In this document: piece by piece, positions 17,561-26,207 of the stretch
Position numbering within the stretch: the stretch's first letter is position 1
Layout of the letters: the number at the start of each line of letters is the position of its first letter
Assembly (NCBI RefSeq): GCF_000765905.2
Contig: NZ_JRPL02000014.1
Span: 1-49,139 of the forward strand
Source of the DNA: Helicobacter trogontum
Lineage (GTDB): Bacteria > Campylobacterota > Campylobacteria > Campylobacterales > Helicobacteraceae
Length of the DNA: 49,139 bases
Direction of reading: 5' to 3'
The notes under the pieces: model-generated
The model's input: only the letters and a program-made list of their open reading frames with translations
Database searches by the model: none
Told to the model about the DNA's origin: nothing
Program-made: the position numbers and the translations under genes

Positions 17561-19537
17561 ATGCAAGATTTTATCCGTTTTTTAGAAACCCATAACGAAT
17601 TGAAGGTTATTGATACACCACTTGATATTGAGTTGGAGATTCCGCATTTAGCTTATTTGGAAGTGAAGAAAAAGGATTCTAAGGCTTTACTTTTTACACA
17701 TCCAATCCATAGAAAAAAGCCCATTGAAACACAAAAAGAGGATTTGGAAGAAGCTGATTCTGCAGTTCATACTAATAAAGAAAGTCCAGTAGCACAACAA
17801 ACAATGAGCAGCCTAACTCGCATCACACACGCAAAATCAAATACTGAAGACAATATAGAATCTTTTTGCATTCCTGTATTAATGAATGTCTTTGGTTCGC
17901 ATAAACGACTACAACTCATTGCAACACAATATAGCTCAAATACACAATTTAAATCTTTAGATTCTATAGCTAATGTTATGAAAAATTTACTCAATCTTTC
18001 TATGCCAAAAACCTTAAGTGCAAAATTTACAAAATTAAAAGAATTGTGGGCTATGAGACATGTTTTCCCAAAACGATATAAGGGGCAACCACCTTGCCAA
18101 GAAAGAATCTATACAGCAGATTCTATAAATCTTTTTACATTGCCAGTTTTAAAGACTTGGGAGGAAGATGGAGGACGCTTCATCACAATGGGGCAGGTTT
18201 ATACAAAAAGCCTTGATGGCACTTCGCATAATGTTGGTATGTATCGTTTGCAGATTCACTCACATAATGAGTTGCTTATGCATTGGCAGATTCATAAAGA
18301 TGCAACGCATTTTTTCCACGAATATAAGAGGGCAAATAAGCTCATGCCTGTAAGCATTGCTATAGGTGGTGATCCACTTTATATCTGGTGTGCTCAAGCT
18401 CCAATGCCACCAAAGGTTTTTGAGCTTATGCTATATGGACTTATACGCGGTAAAAATCCATTATTAGCACAATGTATTAGTAATGATTTATCAGTGCCAT
18501 ATGATTGTGATATTGTGATTGAAGGCTTTGTAGATACAAATAAGTTTGCTCCAGAAGGAAAGTTTGGTGATCATACTGGATTTTATACGCCAATAGAGCC
18601 TTATCCTATCATGCAAGTACATGCTATAACCATGAAGCATAATCCAATCTATCTTGCCACAGTTGTAGGTAAGCCGCCACTAGAGGATAAATACATGGGT
18701 TATATGACAGAGCGGCTTTTTCTACCACTTTTTCAGACAAGTGCACATGGACTTATTGATTATTCTATGCCAGAAAATGGCGTGTTCCATAATCTCATTT
18801 TGGCAAAGGTAAAGACAGATTACCCTGCACAAAGTCTGCAAATGATGCATACATTTTTTGGTGTGGGGCAGATGAGTTTTGTAAAACATGCTATTTTTAT
18901 GAGTGAAGATGCACCGAGTTTGCATGATAATTATAAGTTGTTGTGTGATTATATTCTTGATAGAATTAATACCAAAAAGTTATATAACACTATGGGGAAT
19001 TGTGATGCACTTGATCATGCGTGTGTAAGTTTTGCTATGAGTGGAAAGCTTGGCATTGATGCGAGTGGTGAGACAATAGAGCACAATTTTAAAGAGATTA
19101 GCGAAAGCGATTTGTTACAAATGATGCAAAGTATTACAGAGGGGATACAAACCCTGCATATTTATAAGCATAAGAATCCGCTTGTATTTTGCGGTGTGCA
19201 TAAAAAGAATAAGCCTATATTGGAATATGCAACTCAATTTTATGAAGCTTTAGGACAATATGCCGCATTTTTTATTTTTGTGGATGATGACAATATTCTA
19301 ACAAATTATTACATGCTTGTATGGAGGATTGTGAATTCTATTGATGTAGCAAGGGATTTAAAAATTATTAACGAGTGTGCTTTCCTAGATGCAACAGCAA
19401 AAGGAACAATGGAGGGTTATGATAGGGAATGGCCTAAAGATACACTTTGCACGAAATCCACCTTGAATAGGCTAAAAGAGCAGGGCTTACTAGAGGGTGT
19501 GGATGAGAAGTTTTATAAGCAGTTTGGGATTATATAG
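17561..19537 (+). CDS. ubiD: UbiD-family prenylated-FMN decarboxylase
   Basis: UbiD-type (de)carboxylases use prenyl-FMN made by a UbiX partner. In organisms making menaquinone by the futalosine route, UbiD-like enzymes are proposed to decarboxylate the naphthoate intermediate; that role here is inference. In 658 residues: GGRFITMGQVYT and HNVGMYRLQIHSHNELLMHW near 205-235, FHEYKRANKLMPVSIAIGGDP, APEGKFGDHTGFYTPIEPYP near 340, and KPPLEDKYMGYMTERLFLP near 370, all classic family segments. A polar insertion at about 50-101 and a long C-terminal domain make it longer than E. coli UbiD (497). AAAGGAG precedes the start, 16 bases after ispE. Confidence 0.9.
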   Translation: MQDFIRFLETHNELKVIDTPLDIELEIPHLAYLEVKKKDSKALLFTHPIHRKKPIETQKEDLEEADSAVHTNKESPVAQQTMSSLTRITHAKSNTEDNIESFCIPVLMNVFGSHKRLQLIATQYSSNTQFKSLDSIANVMKNLLNLSMPKTLSAKFTKLKELWAMRHVFPKRYKGQPPCQERIYTADSINLFTLPVLKTWEEDGGRFITMGQVYTKSLDGTSHNVGMYRLQIHSHNELLMHWQIHKDATHFFHEYKRANKLMPVSIAIGGDPLYIWCAQAPMPPKVFELMLYGLIRGKNPLLAQCISNDLSVPYDCDIVIEGFVDTNKFAPEGKFGDHTGFYTPIEPYPIMQVHAITMKHNPIYLATVVGKPPLEDKYMGYMTERLFLPLFQTSAHGLIDYSMPENGVFHNLILAKVKTDYPAQSLQMMHTFFGVGQMSFVKHAIFMSEDAPSLHDNYKLLCDYILDRINTKKLYNTMGNCDALDHACVSFAMSGKLGIDASGETIEHNFKEISESDLLQMMQSITEGIQTLHIYKHKNPLVFCGVHKKNKPILEYATQFYEALGQYAAFFIFVDDDNILTNYYMLVWRIVNSIDVARDLKIINECAFLDATAKGTMEGYDREWPKDTLCTKSTLNRLKEQGLLEGVDEKFYKQFGII

Positions 19538-20097
19538 CTTGATCATTTGTGTTTTAGTATCATGATAGGATATAACGTATTTTTTTTGAGATTTGCAGAA
19601 ATTATATGCAATAAGAGAAAATATTAGATTCTATAAAATTCATTCTAAACAACTATAGAGGCATGATTGCAAGATGTAGTCTTAAGACATGTATACTCAA
19701 TATGCTGATAGAATTAAAACTAGGGATTGCCGTATGAAATACAGCAGGGCAATATAGATATTTTTTGCATTACTTCATTAAGAAAGAGATAGATAAAGAT
19801 TTCACATGGATGGATTTGAATCTAGCATTTATTATGCTAAAAAATATTACAGATTTTAATAAGTGGTTTTATTTTTTCAAAAGTCTAGGTATTGTATAAT
19901 CTTTCCTACACATTTATATGTAATCAATAAGAGGTATGTTAATATGCTTTGATTATATTTAATATGATGTACTGCTGATATATAATATTAAATATAAAAG
20001 CGTGAAGAATACATGTTTACAAAGAGAGCAATATTATATTTGCAATGCGGTACTAATATGTTATCATGACTGCTTTTGCAAAGCTTAAAGGAGTGGT
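19538..20097. other. Intergenic region, no gene recognised
   Basis: AT-rich with stops in all frames. TATAAT at 19895-19900 (ATTGTATAAT) lies about 200 bases before the next gene and could start a long leader or a short RNA. No strong hairpin was seen. Confidence 0.5.
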
Positions 20098-20961
20098 ATG
20101 CTTGGTTTTTTTGATTTAATGAATCTGTTTAGTAATGATTTGAGTAGAGGTGGTATGGATTGGAAACATAATAAGGCTGCTGTGTTTCGTCATTCACATG
20201 GTTTTTGTTATTTCCATGCAATAAGGAAATTACCACACATAGACGCACAAAAACTAATAGGCGTGAAAGATAATTATGAGCTATTAAAAAACAATACTAA
20301 AAACTTTTGTGAAAATAAACCTGCTGCAAATGCACTTTTATGGGGGGCAAGAGGTTGTGGTAAAAGTTCTATTGTAAAAGCAGTGTGCTATGAATACGCA
20401 AAAGAGTATCCATCACTCCGAGTGCTTGAAATTGAAAGTAAGGATATTGCGATTTTACCACTTTTGTTTGACTGCATGTGTGATCTTGGACATTACAGGT
20501 TTATTGTGTTCTGCGATGATTTAACTTTTAATGCGAATGCATCCACATATTATGGACTAAAAAGCACACTTGATGGTTCTATGGAGCAACAAGCAGATAA
20601 TATACTCATATATGCTACTTCAAACTTGCGTCATTTGATGCCAGAGAAAGCAGATCTAAATATGCTGCATACGCAAGATTCCATACATGAGACACTTGCA
20701 TTAAGCGATAGGTTTCCATTGCAAATTGGCTTTTATGATAATGGACAAAAAGAGTATTTAGAGATATTGGAAAACTTAATAAAACAGGAAAATATAGCTG
20801 TATCACAAGAAACATTGTCATGTGTTATGCAAGAAATAAGGCAAGATTCTCTAAACTTTGCCACAAAGATTGGCAATAGAAATCCACGCACCGCAAAAAG
20901 CTATTATGCTCTCAATCATGATAGAATCTCTAAGCTCATAAAAACAAGAAATACTAAGTAG
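20098..20961 (+). CDS. DUF815-type P-loop ATPase
   Basis: A 287-residue AAA-like ATPase. Walker A WGARGCGKSSIVKA is at about 82-95, Walker B RFIVFCDDLTF near 138-148, followed by LKSTLDGSMEQQADNILIYATSNLRHLMP, a sensor-like segment that closely fits the DUF815 family, and a C-terminal segment IGNRNPRTAKSYY. The biological role of DUF815 proteins is not established; they are predicted remodelling ATPases. AAAGGAG precedes the start. The yfiH-like gene begins 4 bases after its stop, so the two are almost certainly co-transcribed. Confidence 0.82.
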   Translation: MLGFFDLMNLFSNDLSRGGMDWKHNKAAVFRHSHGFCYFHAIRKLPHIDAQKLIGVKDNYELLKNNTKNFCENKPAANALLWGARGCGKSSIVKAVCYEYAKEYPSLRVLEIESKDIAILPLLFDCMCDLGHYRFIVFCDDLTFNANASTYYGLKSTLDGSMEQQADNILIYATSNLRHLMPEKADLNMLHTQDSIHETLALSDRFPLQIGFYDNGQKEYLEILENLIKQENIAVSQETLSCVMQEIRQDSLNFATKIGNRNPRTAKSYYALNHDRISKLIKTRNTK

Positions 20962-20965
20962 TGCA

Positions 20966-21832
20966 ATGAAATATATACAAAAAGATTTTTTTACAAGTAA
21001 AGATAGTAAGCTTTTTTGCTCTACTAAGCTGCATTTTGTATTAACAAATCGCTATCATGGCGTAAGTAAGTCACCCTACAATAGTCTCAATCTTGCCTAT
21101 CATGTCAATGATAAATTGGAATCTGCAAGGATAAATCGCTCATATATCATGCAGAAATATTATAAAAACAAAACACTGCTCTACCTTAATCAAATCCATT
21201 CTAATACTATTTTTGCTATACAAGAAAACAAAGGCATTTTAGAAGCCAGTCAACACAACCTCAAAGGTAATATCACCACAGCAACAAAGCATAGCATTTT
21301 GATGCAAGATGATTCTCAATATAACGAGATACTTGTGGGTGATGGTGATGGTATAATTTGTAATAAATCAGATTTTGTGCTTATGAGTATGGTGGCAGAT
21401 TGTAATCCAATTCTAATTTATGCAAAGCCACAAAATGTTTTTGCGGTGTTGCATGCAGGTAGGCAAGGTGTGTGCTCTAAGATTCTCACGCATGCACTTA
21501 TGCTTTTTATACATGATTATAATGTAAAAATGCAAGATATTTGTATTTTCATTGGCACGTCAATACGTAAATGTTGTTATGAAATTGATAATAACCTAGC
21601 ATTTCAGTTGATGCAAGAGTTTGGGGAAAAATATATAGCATGTGAAAATGAGCGATATAAACTTGATATGATTGGACTTTTATGTGATGAGATATTATCT
21701 TTTGGTATTGAGTTATCGCAGGTAGAAATTTCTCCAAGTTGTTCTTGCTGTGATGAGTCATACTTTTCTTATCGTAGAGAAAAAATAACAGGGCGTTTCG
21801 CACTTTTTGCGAGTCTTTGTGATGAGGTGTAG
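20966..21832 (+). CDS. YfiH/LACC1-family purine nucleoside-handling enzyme (PgeF-like)
   Basis: A 288-residue member of the multi-copper-oxidase-fold family once called polyphenol oxidase. Family members have purine nucleoside phosphorylase/adenosine deaminase activity, or edit misincorporated residues in peptidoglycan precursors. Visible motifs are LNLAYHVND near 35-43, DGIICN, MVADCNPILIYAKPQNVFAVLHAGRQG near 140-165 (the family's A-D-C and H-A-G zinc-site segments), SIRKCCYEI, and CSCCDESYFSYRRE near 260. The usual W of HAGWRG is replaced by R-Q. It is probably translated together with the preceding ATPase. Which reported activity applies cannot be decided. Confidence 0.85.
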   Translation: MKYIQKDFFTSKDSKLFCSTKLHFVLTNRYHGVSKSPYNSLNLAYHVNDKLESARINRSYIMQKYYKNKTLLYLNQIHSNTIFAIQENKGILEASQHNLKGNITTATKHSILMQDDSQYNEILVGDGDGIICNKSDFVLMSMVADCNPILIYAKPQNVFAVLHAGRQGVCSKILTHALMLFIHDYNVKMQDICIFIGTSIRKCCYEIDNNLAFQLMQEFGEKYIACENERYKLDMIGLLCDEILSFGIELSQVEISPSCSCCDESYFSYRREKITGRFALFASLCDEV

Positions 21833-22602
21833 AAATGATTGTATCTCATATGCAAGTTTGATCTAAAGCTGGATGTTTTATAGATGCTTATTTCTCATGA
21901 ATTTTTACTAAACAAAGATTGAGCATATAGTGTAATTTTATATCCCTTTATATACACATAAATTTCTCTTTGTCAAATATCTCAAGAGTTATAATCAAAA
22001 TAAATAAACCTCATTGCAAAATTAACAAAAATTAAAAATACAAATAAATATATGCATTTATCAAGCATAAATTTCTCTTTCATTAGAATCTAGGGCTAAA
22101 AGAATTAGATTTGGTTGTAAGTCTATAATCTCCCATTCATAATATGTGGGATATGATTTTTTATTTCTTATATATTTCGTTTAAGCAAACTTTAACCCCC
22201 TATTAATTATTATAGTGCTATTTTTCCAATCCTACCCCATATCTTTATGTGGTTTATAAAGCTAGGCAAAGAATCTTACTTATTGATTTTTTCATTCATT
22301 TTTAAGAAAGTATAACTCTACTTCCTCTTTTCGTAGATAGATTTTAGAATTTGTAGCATTAGAATCTTTGTTTGTGTCATCTGTGATTTTAAAATCTATG
22401 TTATATATGCATGAAGTATTTGTCTTTACTGCTGTATTTATATTCTTAGACATTTTTATTAAATTGATTGTAGTTAAATTGTGTATGCTACCTATCCGCC
22501 TTTATGGATGTAAAAGTTTAAAAAAAACCTATCTATATCTTCCAAAAATGATGATTTTTGCTATACTAAAAGTACTTTAAATTCATAACAAAAGGATATA
22601 TG
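21833..22602. other. Long intergenic region upstream of icd
   Basis: 770 bases without a convincing gene; the 70-codon frame at 22368-22580 lacks a ribosome site. A 15-base direct repeat CATAAATTTCTCTTT occurs at 21957-21971 and 22066-22080. Three AGAATCT copies lie near 22085, 22272 and 22361. Confidence 0.55.
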
Positions 22603-24813
22603 ATGAAGATTACCTACACACTTACAGACGAATCTCCAGCATTGGCGACTTACTCGTTTTTACCCATCGCAAAGGCTTTTTTAAATCATGCTGATATTAA
22701 GATAGAGACTTCAGATATTTCTTTAAGTGCTAGAATCTTAGCACAATTCCCAGAAAGCTTAAGTCCCAATCAACGCGTAGAAGATGCTTTAACTAAATTG
22801 GGTGAGCTTGTCAAAACACAAAGTGCAAACCTCATTAAGACTCCAAACATTTCTGCTTCAATTCCGCAACTAAAGAATGCTATTAAAGAGTTGCAGTCTA
22901 AGGGTTATAATATACCAGACTTCCCAGATGAGGCTCAAAATGAGCAAGAAAAGGCAATAAAAGAAAAGTATCAAAAAGTATTGGGTTCTGCAGTCAATCC
23001 CGTGCTTAGACAAGGCAATTCTGATCGTCGCAGCACAAATGCGGTAAAGTCATATGCACAGAAAAACCCCTATCGTGTCGCACCATTTGAAAAAAGTTCC
23101 AAGAGTTGTGTAAGCTATATGAAAGATGGAGATTTTTTTGATAATGAAAAGGCGGTTTTAATAGAATCTCCCACAACCGCGAGAATTATTTTTAAAGATT
23201 CGAATGGCGAAAGGGTGCTAAAAGATGGTTTACAACTCGAGGCAAATGAGATTTTAGATGCGACGTTCATGGACGCACAAAAGCTAAGCGATTTTTATGC
23301 AGCTCAAATTGAATTTTGTAAAAAACAAGATATCTTATTTTCATTGCACTTAAAAGCTACAATGATGAAAGTAAGCGATCCTATACTTTTTGGATACGCA
23401 GTTAAAGCATATTTTAGAGAGCTTTTTGCAGAATTTGGAGATGAGCTAGAAGCTCTGGGTGTAAATGCGAACAATGGTGTGAGTGAGCTTCTTGTCAAAA
23501 TAGAATCTAGCTCCAAGAAAGAGGCAATTCTTGCTAAATATAATGAGATTTTGCAAAAAAGTGCAAAAATCTCTATGGTGAATTCAGACAAAGGTATTAC
23601 AAACTTACATGTTCCAAGTGATGTTATAGTAGATGCTTCGATGCCTGCTATGCTTAAAAATGGTGCAAAGCTATGGGATAAAGATGGTAGAGAATGTGAT
23701 GCTAATGCGGTGATCCCTGATAAGACTTATGCTACTATTTACGAGGCAGTGATTGAGGATCTACGTGTAAATGGTGTGCTAAATCCTGCAAACTTAGGCA
23801 GTGTTAGTAATGTTGGTTTAATGGCAAAAAAAGCACAAGAATATGGTTCTCACGACAAAACTTTTGTTGCGCCAAATGATGGTGAATTTGTAATTGTAGA
23901 TTCTAATGGTAAGATTCTGTTGTCCCATAAGGTACATAAAAATGACATTTATAGGGCAAATCAAGCTAAATTTGATGCTGTGCAAAACTGGATTGATTTG
24001 GGGATTGAAAGAGCAGATCTGACTGGAGATAAAGCTATTTTTTGGCTTGATGAAAAAAGGGCGAGCAATGCGATCATGATTGATTTAGTCAAGAAGCGTT
24101 TGCAAGAAAAGGGTAAAAATATAGCAATTTTAGCTCCAAAGGAAGCATGTTTGGAATCTTTACGCCTTATTCGTGCTGGTAAAAATGCCATCTCCATTAC
24201 GGGCAATGTTTTACGTGATTACCTTACCGATCTTTTTCCAATCTTAGAGCTTGGGACAAGTGCAAAAATGCTATCTGTTGTACCTATGTTAAATGGTGGA
24301 GCAATGTTTGAAACTGGTGCTGGTGGAAGTGCGCCAAAGCAAGTAGAGCAGCTGGTAGAAGAAAACCATTTACGTTGGGATAGCTTAGGTGAATTTTTAG
24401 CTCTTCAAGCAAGTTTGGAATTTTATGCGCAAAAGCAAAATAGCTCTAAAGCAAAGGTTTTGGCAGATGCACTAGACATTGCTACGTCACGATGGCTTGA
24501 TAATAATAAAGCTCCTTCACGCAAGGTTGGCGAAGATGACAACCGCACAAGTCATTTTTATTTAGCAATGTACTTTGCTAAAGCATTAAGTGAACAAAAT
24601 GCAGATTCTAACATTGCGGAATTTTTTAAGCCAATTGCAAGTGAGCTAGAATCTAAGCAAGATTCTATTAGAGCAGAGTTTAACTCTGTTCAGGGTGTCA
24701 AGGTAGATTTAGGCGGATATTACAAATTTGATGATGGCAAGGCGGAGACAATTATGCGACCAAGCAAGAGTTTTAATGAATTGATTGAGAGAATTGCAAA
24801 TACAGATAAATAA
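22603..24813 (+). CDS. icd: Isocitrate dehydrogenase, monomeric NADP type
   Basis: Oxidatively decarboxylates isocitrate to 2-oxoglutarate with NADP. The 736-residue protein is the large monomeric form: it starts MKITYTLTDESPALATYSFL, with FPESLSPNQRVEDAL, RQGNSDRRSTNAVKSYAQ (substrate site S-N-x-R-R) near residues 130-147, DDNRTSHFYLAMYFAKAL, and FNSVQGVKVDLGGYY near the end. It has no similarity to the roughly 420-residue homodimeric Icd. An ATG at 22600 is also in frame, but AAGGA at 22592 is better spaced for 22603. From family knowledge, Campylobacter uses this type while H. pylori has the dimeric one. It stands alone. Confidence 0.95.
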   Translation: MKITYTLTDESPALATYSFLPIAKAFLNHADIKIETSDISLSARILAQFPESLSPNQRVEDALTKLGELVKTQSANLIKTPNISASIPQLKNAIKELQSKGYNIPDFPDEAQNEQEKAIKEKYQKVLGSAVNPVLRQGNSDRRSTNAVKSYAQKNPYRVAPFEKSSKSCVSYMKDGDFFDNEKAVLIESPTTARIIFKDSNGERVLKDGLQLEANEILDATFMDAQKLSDFYAAQIEFCKKQDILFSLHLKATMMKVSDPILFGYAVKAYFRELFAEFGDELEALGVNANNGVSELLVKIESSSKKEAILAKYNEILQKSAKISMVNSDKGITNLHVPSDVIVDASMPAMLKNGAKLWDKDGRECDANAVIPDKTYATIYEAVIEDLRVNGVLNPANLGSVSNVGLMAKKAQEYGSHDKTFVAPNDGEFVIVDSNGKILLSHKVHKNDIYRANQAKFDAVQNWIDLGIERADLTGDKAIFWLDEKRASNAIMIDLVKKRLQEKGKNIAILAPKEACLESLRLIRAGKNAISITGNVLRDYLTDLFPILELGTSAKMLSVVPMLNGGAMFETGAGGSAPKQVEQLVEENHLRWDSLGEFLALQASLEFYAQKQNSSKAKVLADALDIATSRWLDNNKAPSRKVGEDDNRTSHFYLAMYFAKALSEQNADSNIAEFFKPIASELESKQDSIRAEFNSVQGVKVDLGGYYKFDDGKAETIMRPSKSFNELIERIANTDK

Positions 24814-25148
24814 AGTGATCCTTAAGTTTTACTCAATTTTATCGAGTTGAGTGTAAATGTGATATCTCTTCTATGTGAGGAGTATTGGGATTTTATAGTG
24901 TTGAAGTATCTTAGATTAGATAAGGGTGGGAATTGATTATTTGGAAAATATATGGTGATATCCCCACGTTTATTTGACTAGAGATGCTTCTTTAGGGTAG
25001 GGGGTTTTATCTATAAGCATAAAATTCCACTATTAAGTGGCGTAAGTCTGTCGCCATTTTAGTAAAATCAAGTAGATTTTTTGCTTCATTACTAATAAAA
25101 CTACATAGCGAGAAAATATAGCTTCCGTGCTTTTATAAAACATAAATT
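24814..25148. other. Intergenic region with probable remnants of the fucosyltransferase 5' half
   Basis: After icd come a short ACTCAA / TTGAGT hairpin (24831-24852) and a TGGCG / CGCCA hairpin followed by TTTT (25038-25060). Between about 25039 and 25140, broken frames read like the stretch before the GDP-fucose site in family 10 enzymes (see findings), suggesting decay of the upstream half of that gene. Confidence 0.45.
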
Positions 25149-25895
25149 TTGAAAATACGTACAAACAATATTATGACCAATATGGATAATAGGCTAGAAT
25201 GCTTGAAGTCCTGTAAATTTAATATTTGTTTTGAAAATGGTAGCTCCCCAGGATACCTGACTGAGAAATTATTTAATGCATTTATGGGTGGATGTGTGCC
25301 AATTTATTGGGGAGATACAAGTCTTAGATGCAAGGTGGATAATGAGTTTGGGAATTTGATTGAAACGCAAGAAATAGGTTATCATCTTAACTTGGAGCAA
25401 ACGAAAAAGGAAGTAGATTTTGTTTATAATGGGGAGGGCTATGGTGTGTTTGATACGCGTATCCCCAAGACTCCTGCATACTTATTTGACTACAAAATTA
25501 ATCCAAAAGCTTTTATTAATGCACATGATTTTCCTACATTTAAGGAGCTTATCGATGAAATAAAACGTATAGATAATGATGAACAAGCTTTTAAAGACAT
25601 GTTGAATGAACCAGTCTTTCTTAATAACTTTAATCCCAAAGAATTTTACTCTCAAAAAACCTTTCATTTTCTTGATTATATTGTATCTCAAGGTCCTGTG
25701 TGTGCAAAAAGAATTGGGAGGGGTTTGCATCTACAAAGAAAAGAAAATATAATGAGGTTGTTTTCTTATGATACTGATAGCGTGTTAACACCTCATTTTA
25801 TGAGCTATTGCGTGAAACATAAAAAGATTATTGATAGAGTGAGAAGAGTTTGTGAATTTCCAAGAAATATTATGCGAACCATAAGAGGAAAATGA
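25149..25895 (+). pseudogene. Family 10 alpha-fucosyltransferase, N-terminally truncated
   Basis: A 248-codon frame covers only the C-terminal half of a GT10 alpha-1,3/4-fucosyltransferase. The GDP-fucose site is intact: KSCKFNICFENG, then GYLTEKLFNAFMGGCVPIYW (family motif F-E-N-x-x-x-x-G-Y-x-T-E-K and P-I-Y-W-G). The homology begins almost at the first codon (LECLKSCKFN), so the acceptor-binding N-terminal domain of 150-200 residues is missing. The frame opens with TTG, has no good ribosome site, and an in-frame TAA lies two codons upstream. H. pylori enzymes of this family are over 400 residues and make Lewis antigens on LPS. No heptad repeat is seen near the C-terminus. It is probably inactive. 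Confidence 0.75.
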
Positions 25896-26112
25896 AGTAT
25901 TTTAATGTCTTTTATGTGATTTATCATCTTTAATCTGCAAACATTATCGTTGTTTTTTGTATATTGCAAAAATATTATATTGAGGTGTGGTACACTCTAG
26001 GCAGTTATCTATAGGCTTAGTCTATGTGTAGATGACTTTGATTGCTATTAAAAGATATAAAAAAGATTTTTGTATAGCTTATATGGAGCATATATTTAAA
26101 GCATTAATATAC

Positions 26113-26132
26113 ATATACCCCTATGGGTATAT
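26113..26132. promoter_or_regulatory. Candidate metal-responsive operator upstream of cadA
   Basis: Perfect 8-bp inverted repeat ATATACCC / GGGTATAT around CTAT. Its right half covers the -35 position of the promoter below, which suits a repressor or activator site. By pattern it resembles the ATACCC...GGGTAT operators of CsoR/RcnR-type metal sensors; that link is inference. Confidence 0.5.
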
Positions 26133-26146
26133 TAGTCATTTCGTGT

Positions 26147-26152
26147 TATACT
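26147..26152 (+). promoter_or_regulatory. -10 box for cadA
   Basis: TATACT in GTGTTATACTC, 14 bases after the inverted repeat and 55 before the chosen start codon. Confidence 0.5.
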
Positions 26153-26207
26153 CTGCATTCATTTTTATATATTTAGATATTGCATGATTAAGATAAAAGG
26201 AATGAGT

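Larger units (their letters stand above)
25896..26207. other. Intergenic region carrying the cadA control region
   Basis: 312 AT-rich bases between the fucosyltransferase remnant and cadA. It holds an inverted repeat and a -10 box, listed separately. The first 200 bases show nothing recognisable. Confidence 0.55.

Noticed and set aside
19805-19830. GATTCAAATCC on the minus strand, like a tRNA T-loop
   Set aside because: The flanking bases do not pair as a T-stem and no acceptor, D or anticodon arms can be drawn.
22368-22580. 70-codon hydrophobic open frame before icd
   Set aside because: Hydrophobicity follows from AT-rich codons; no ribosome site, and it ends in the icd leader.
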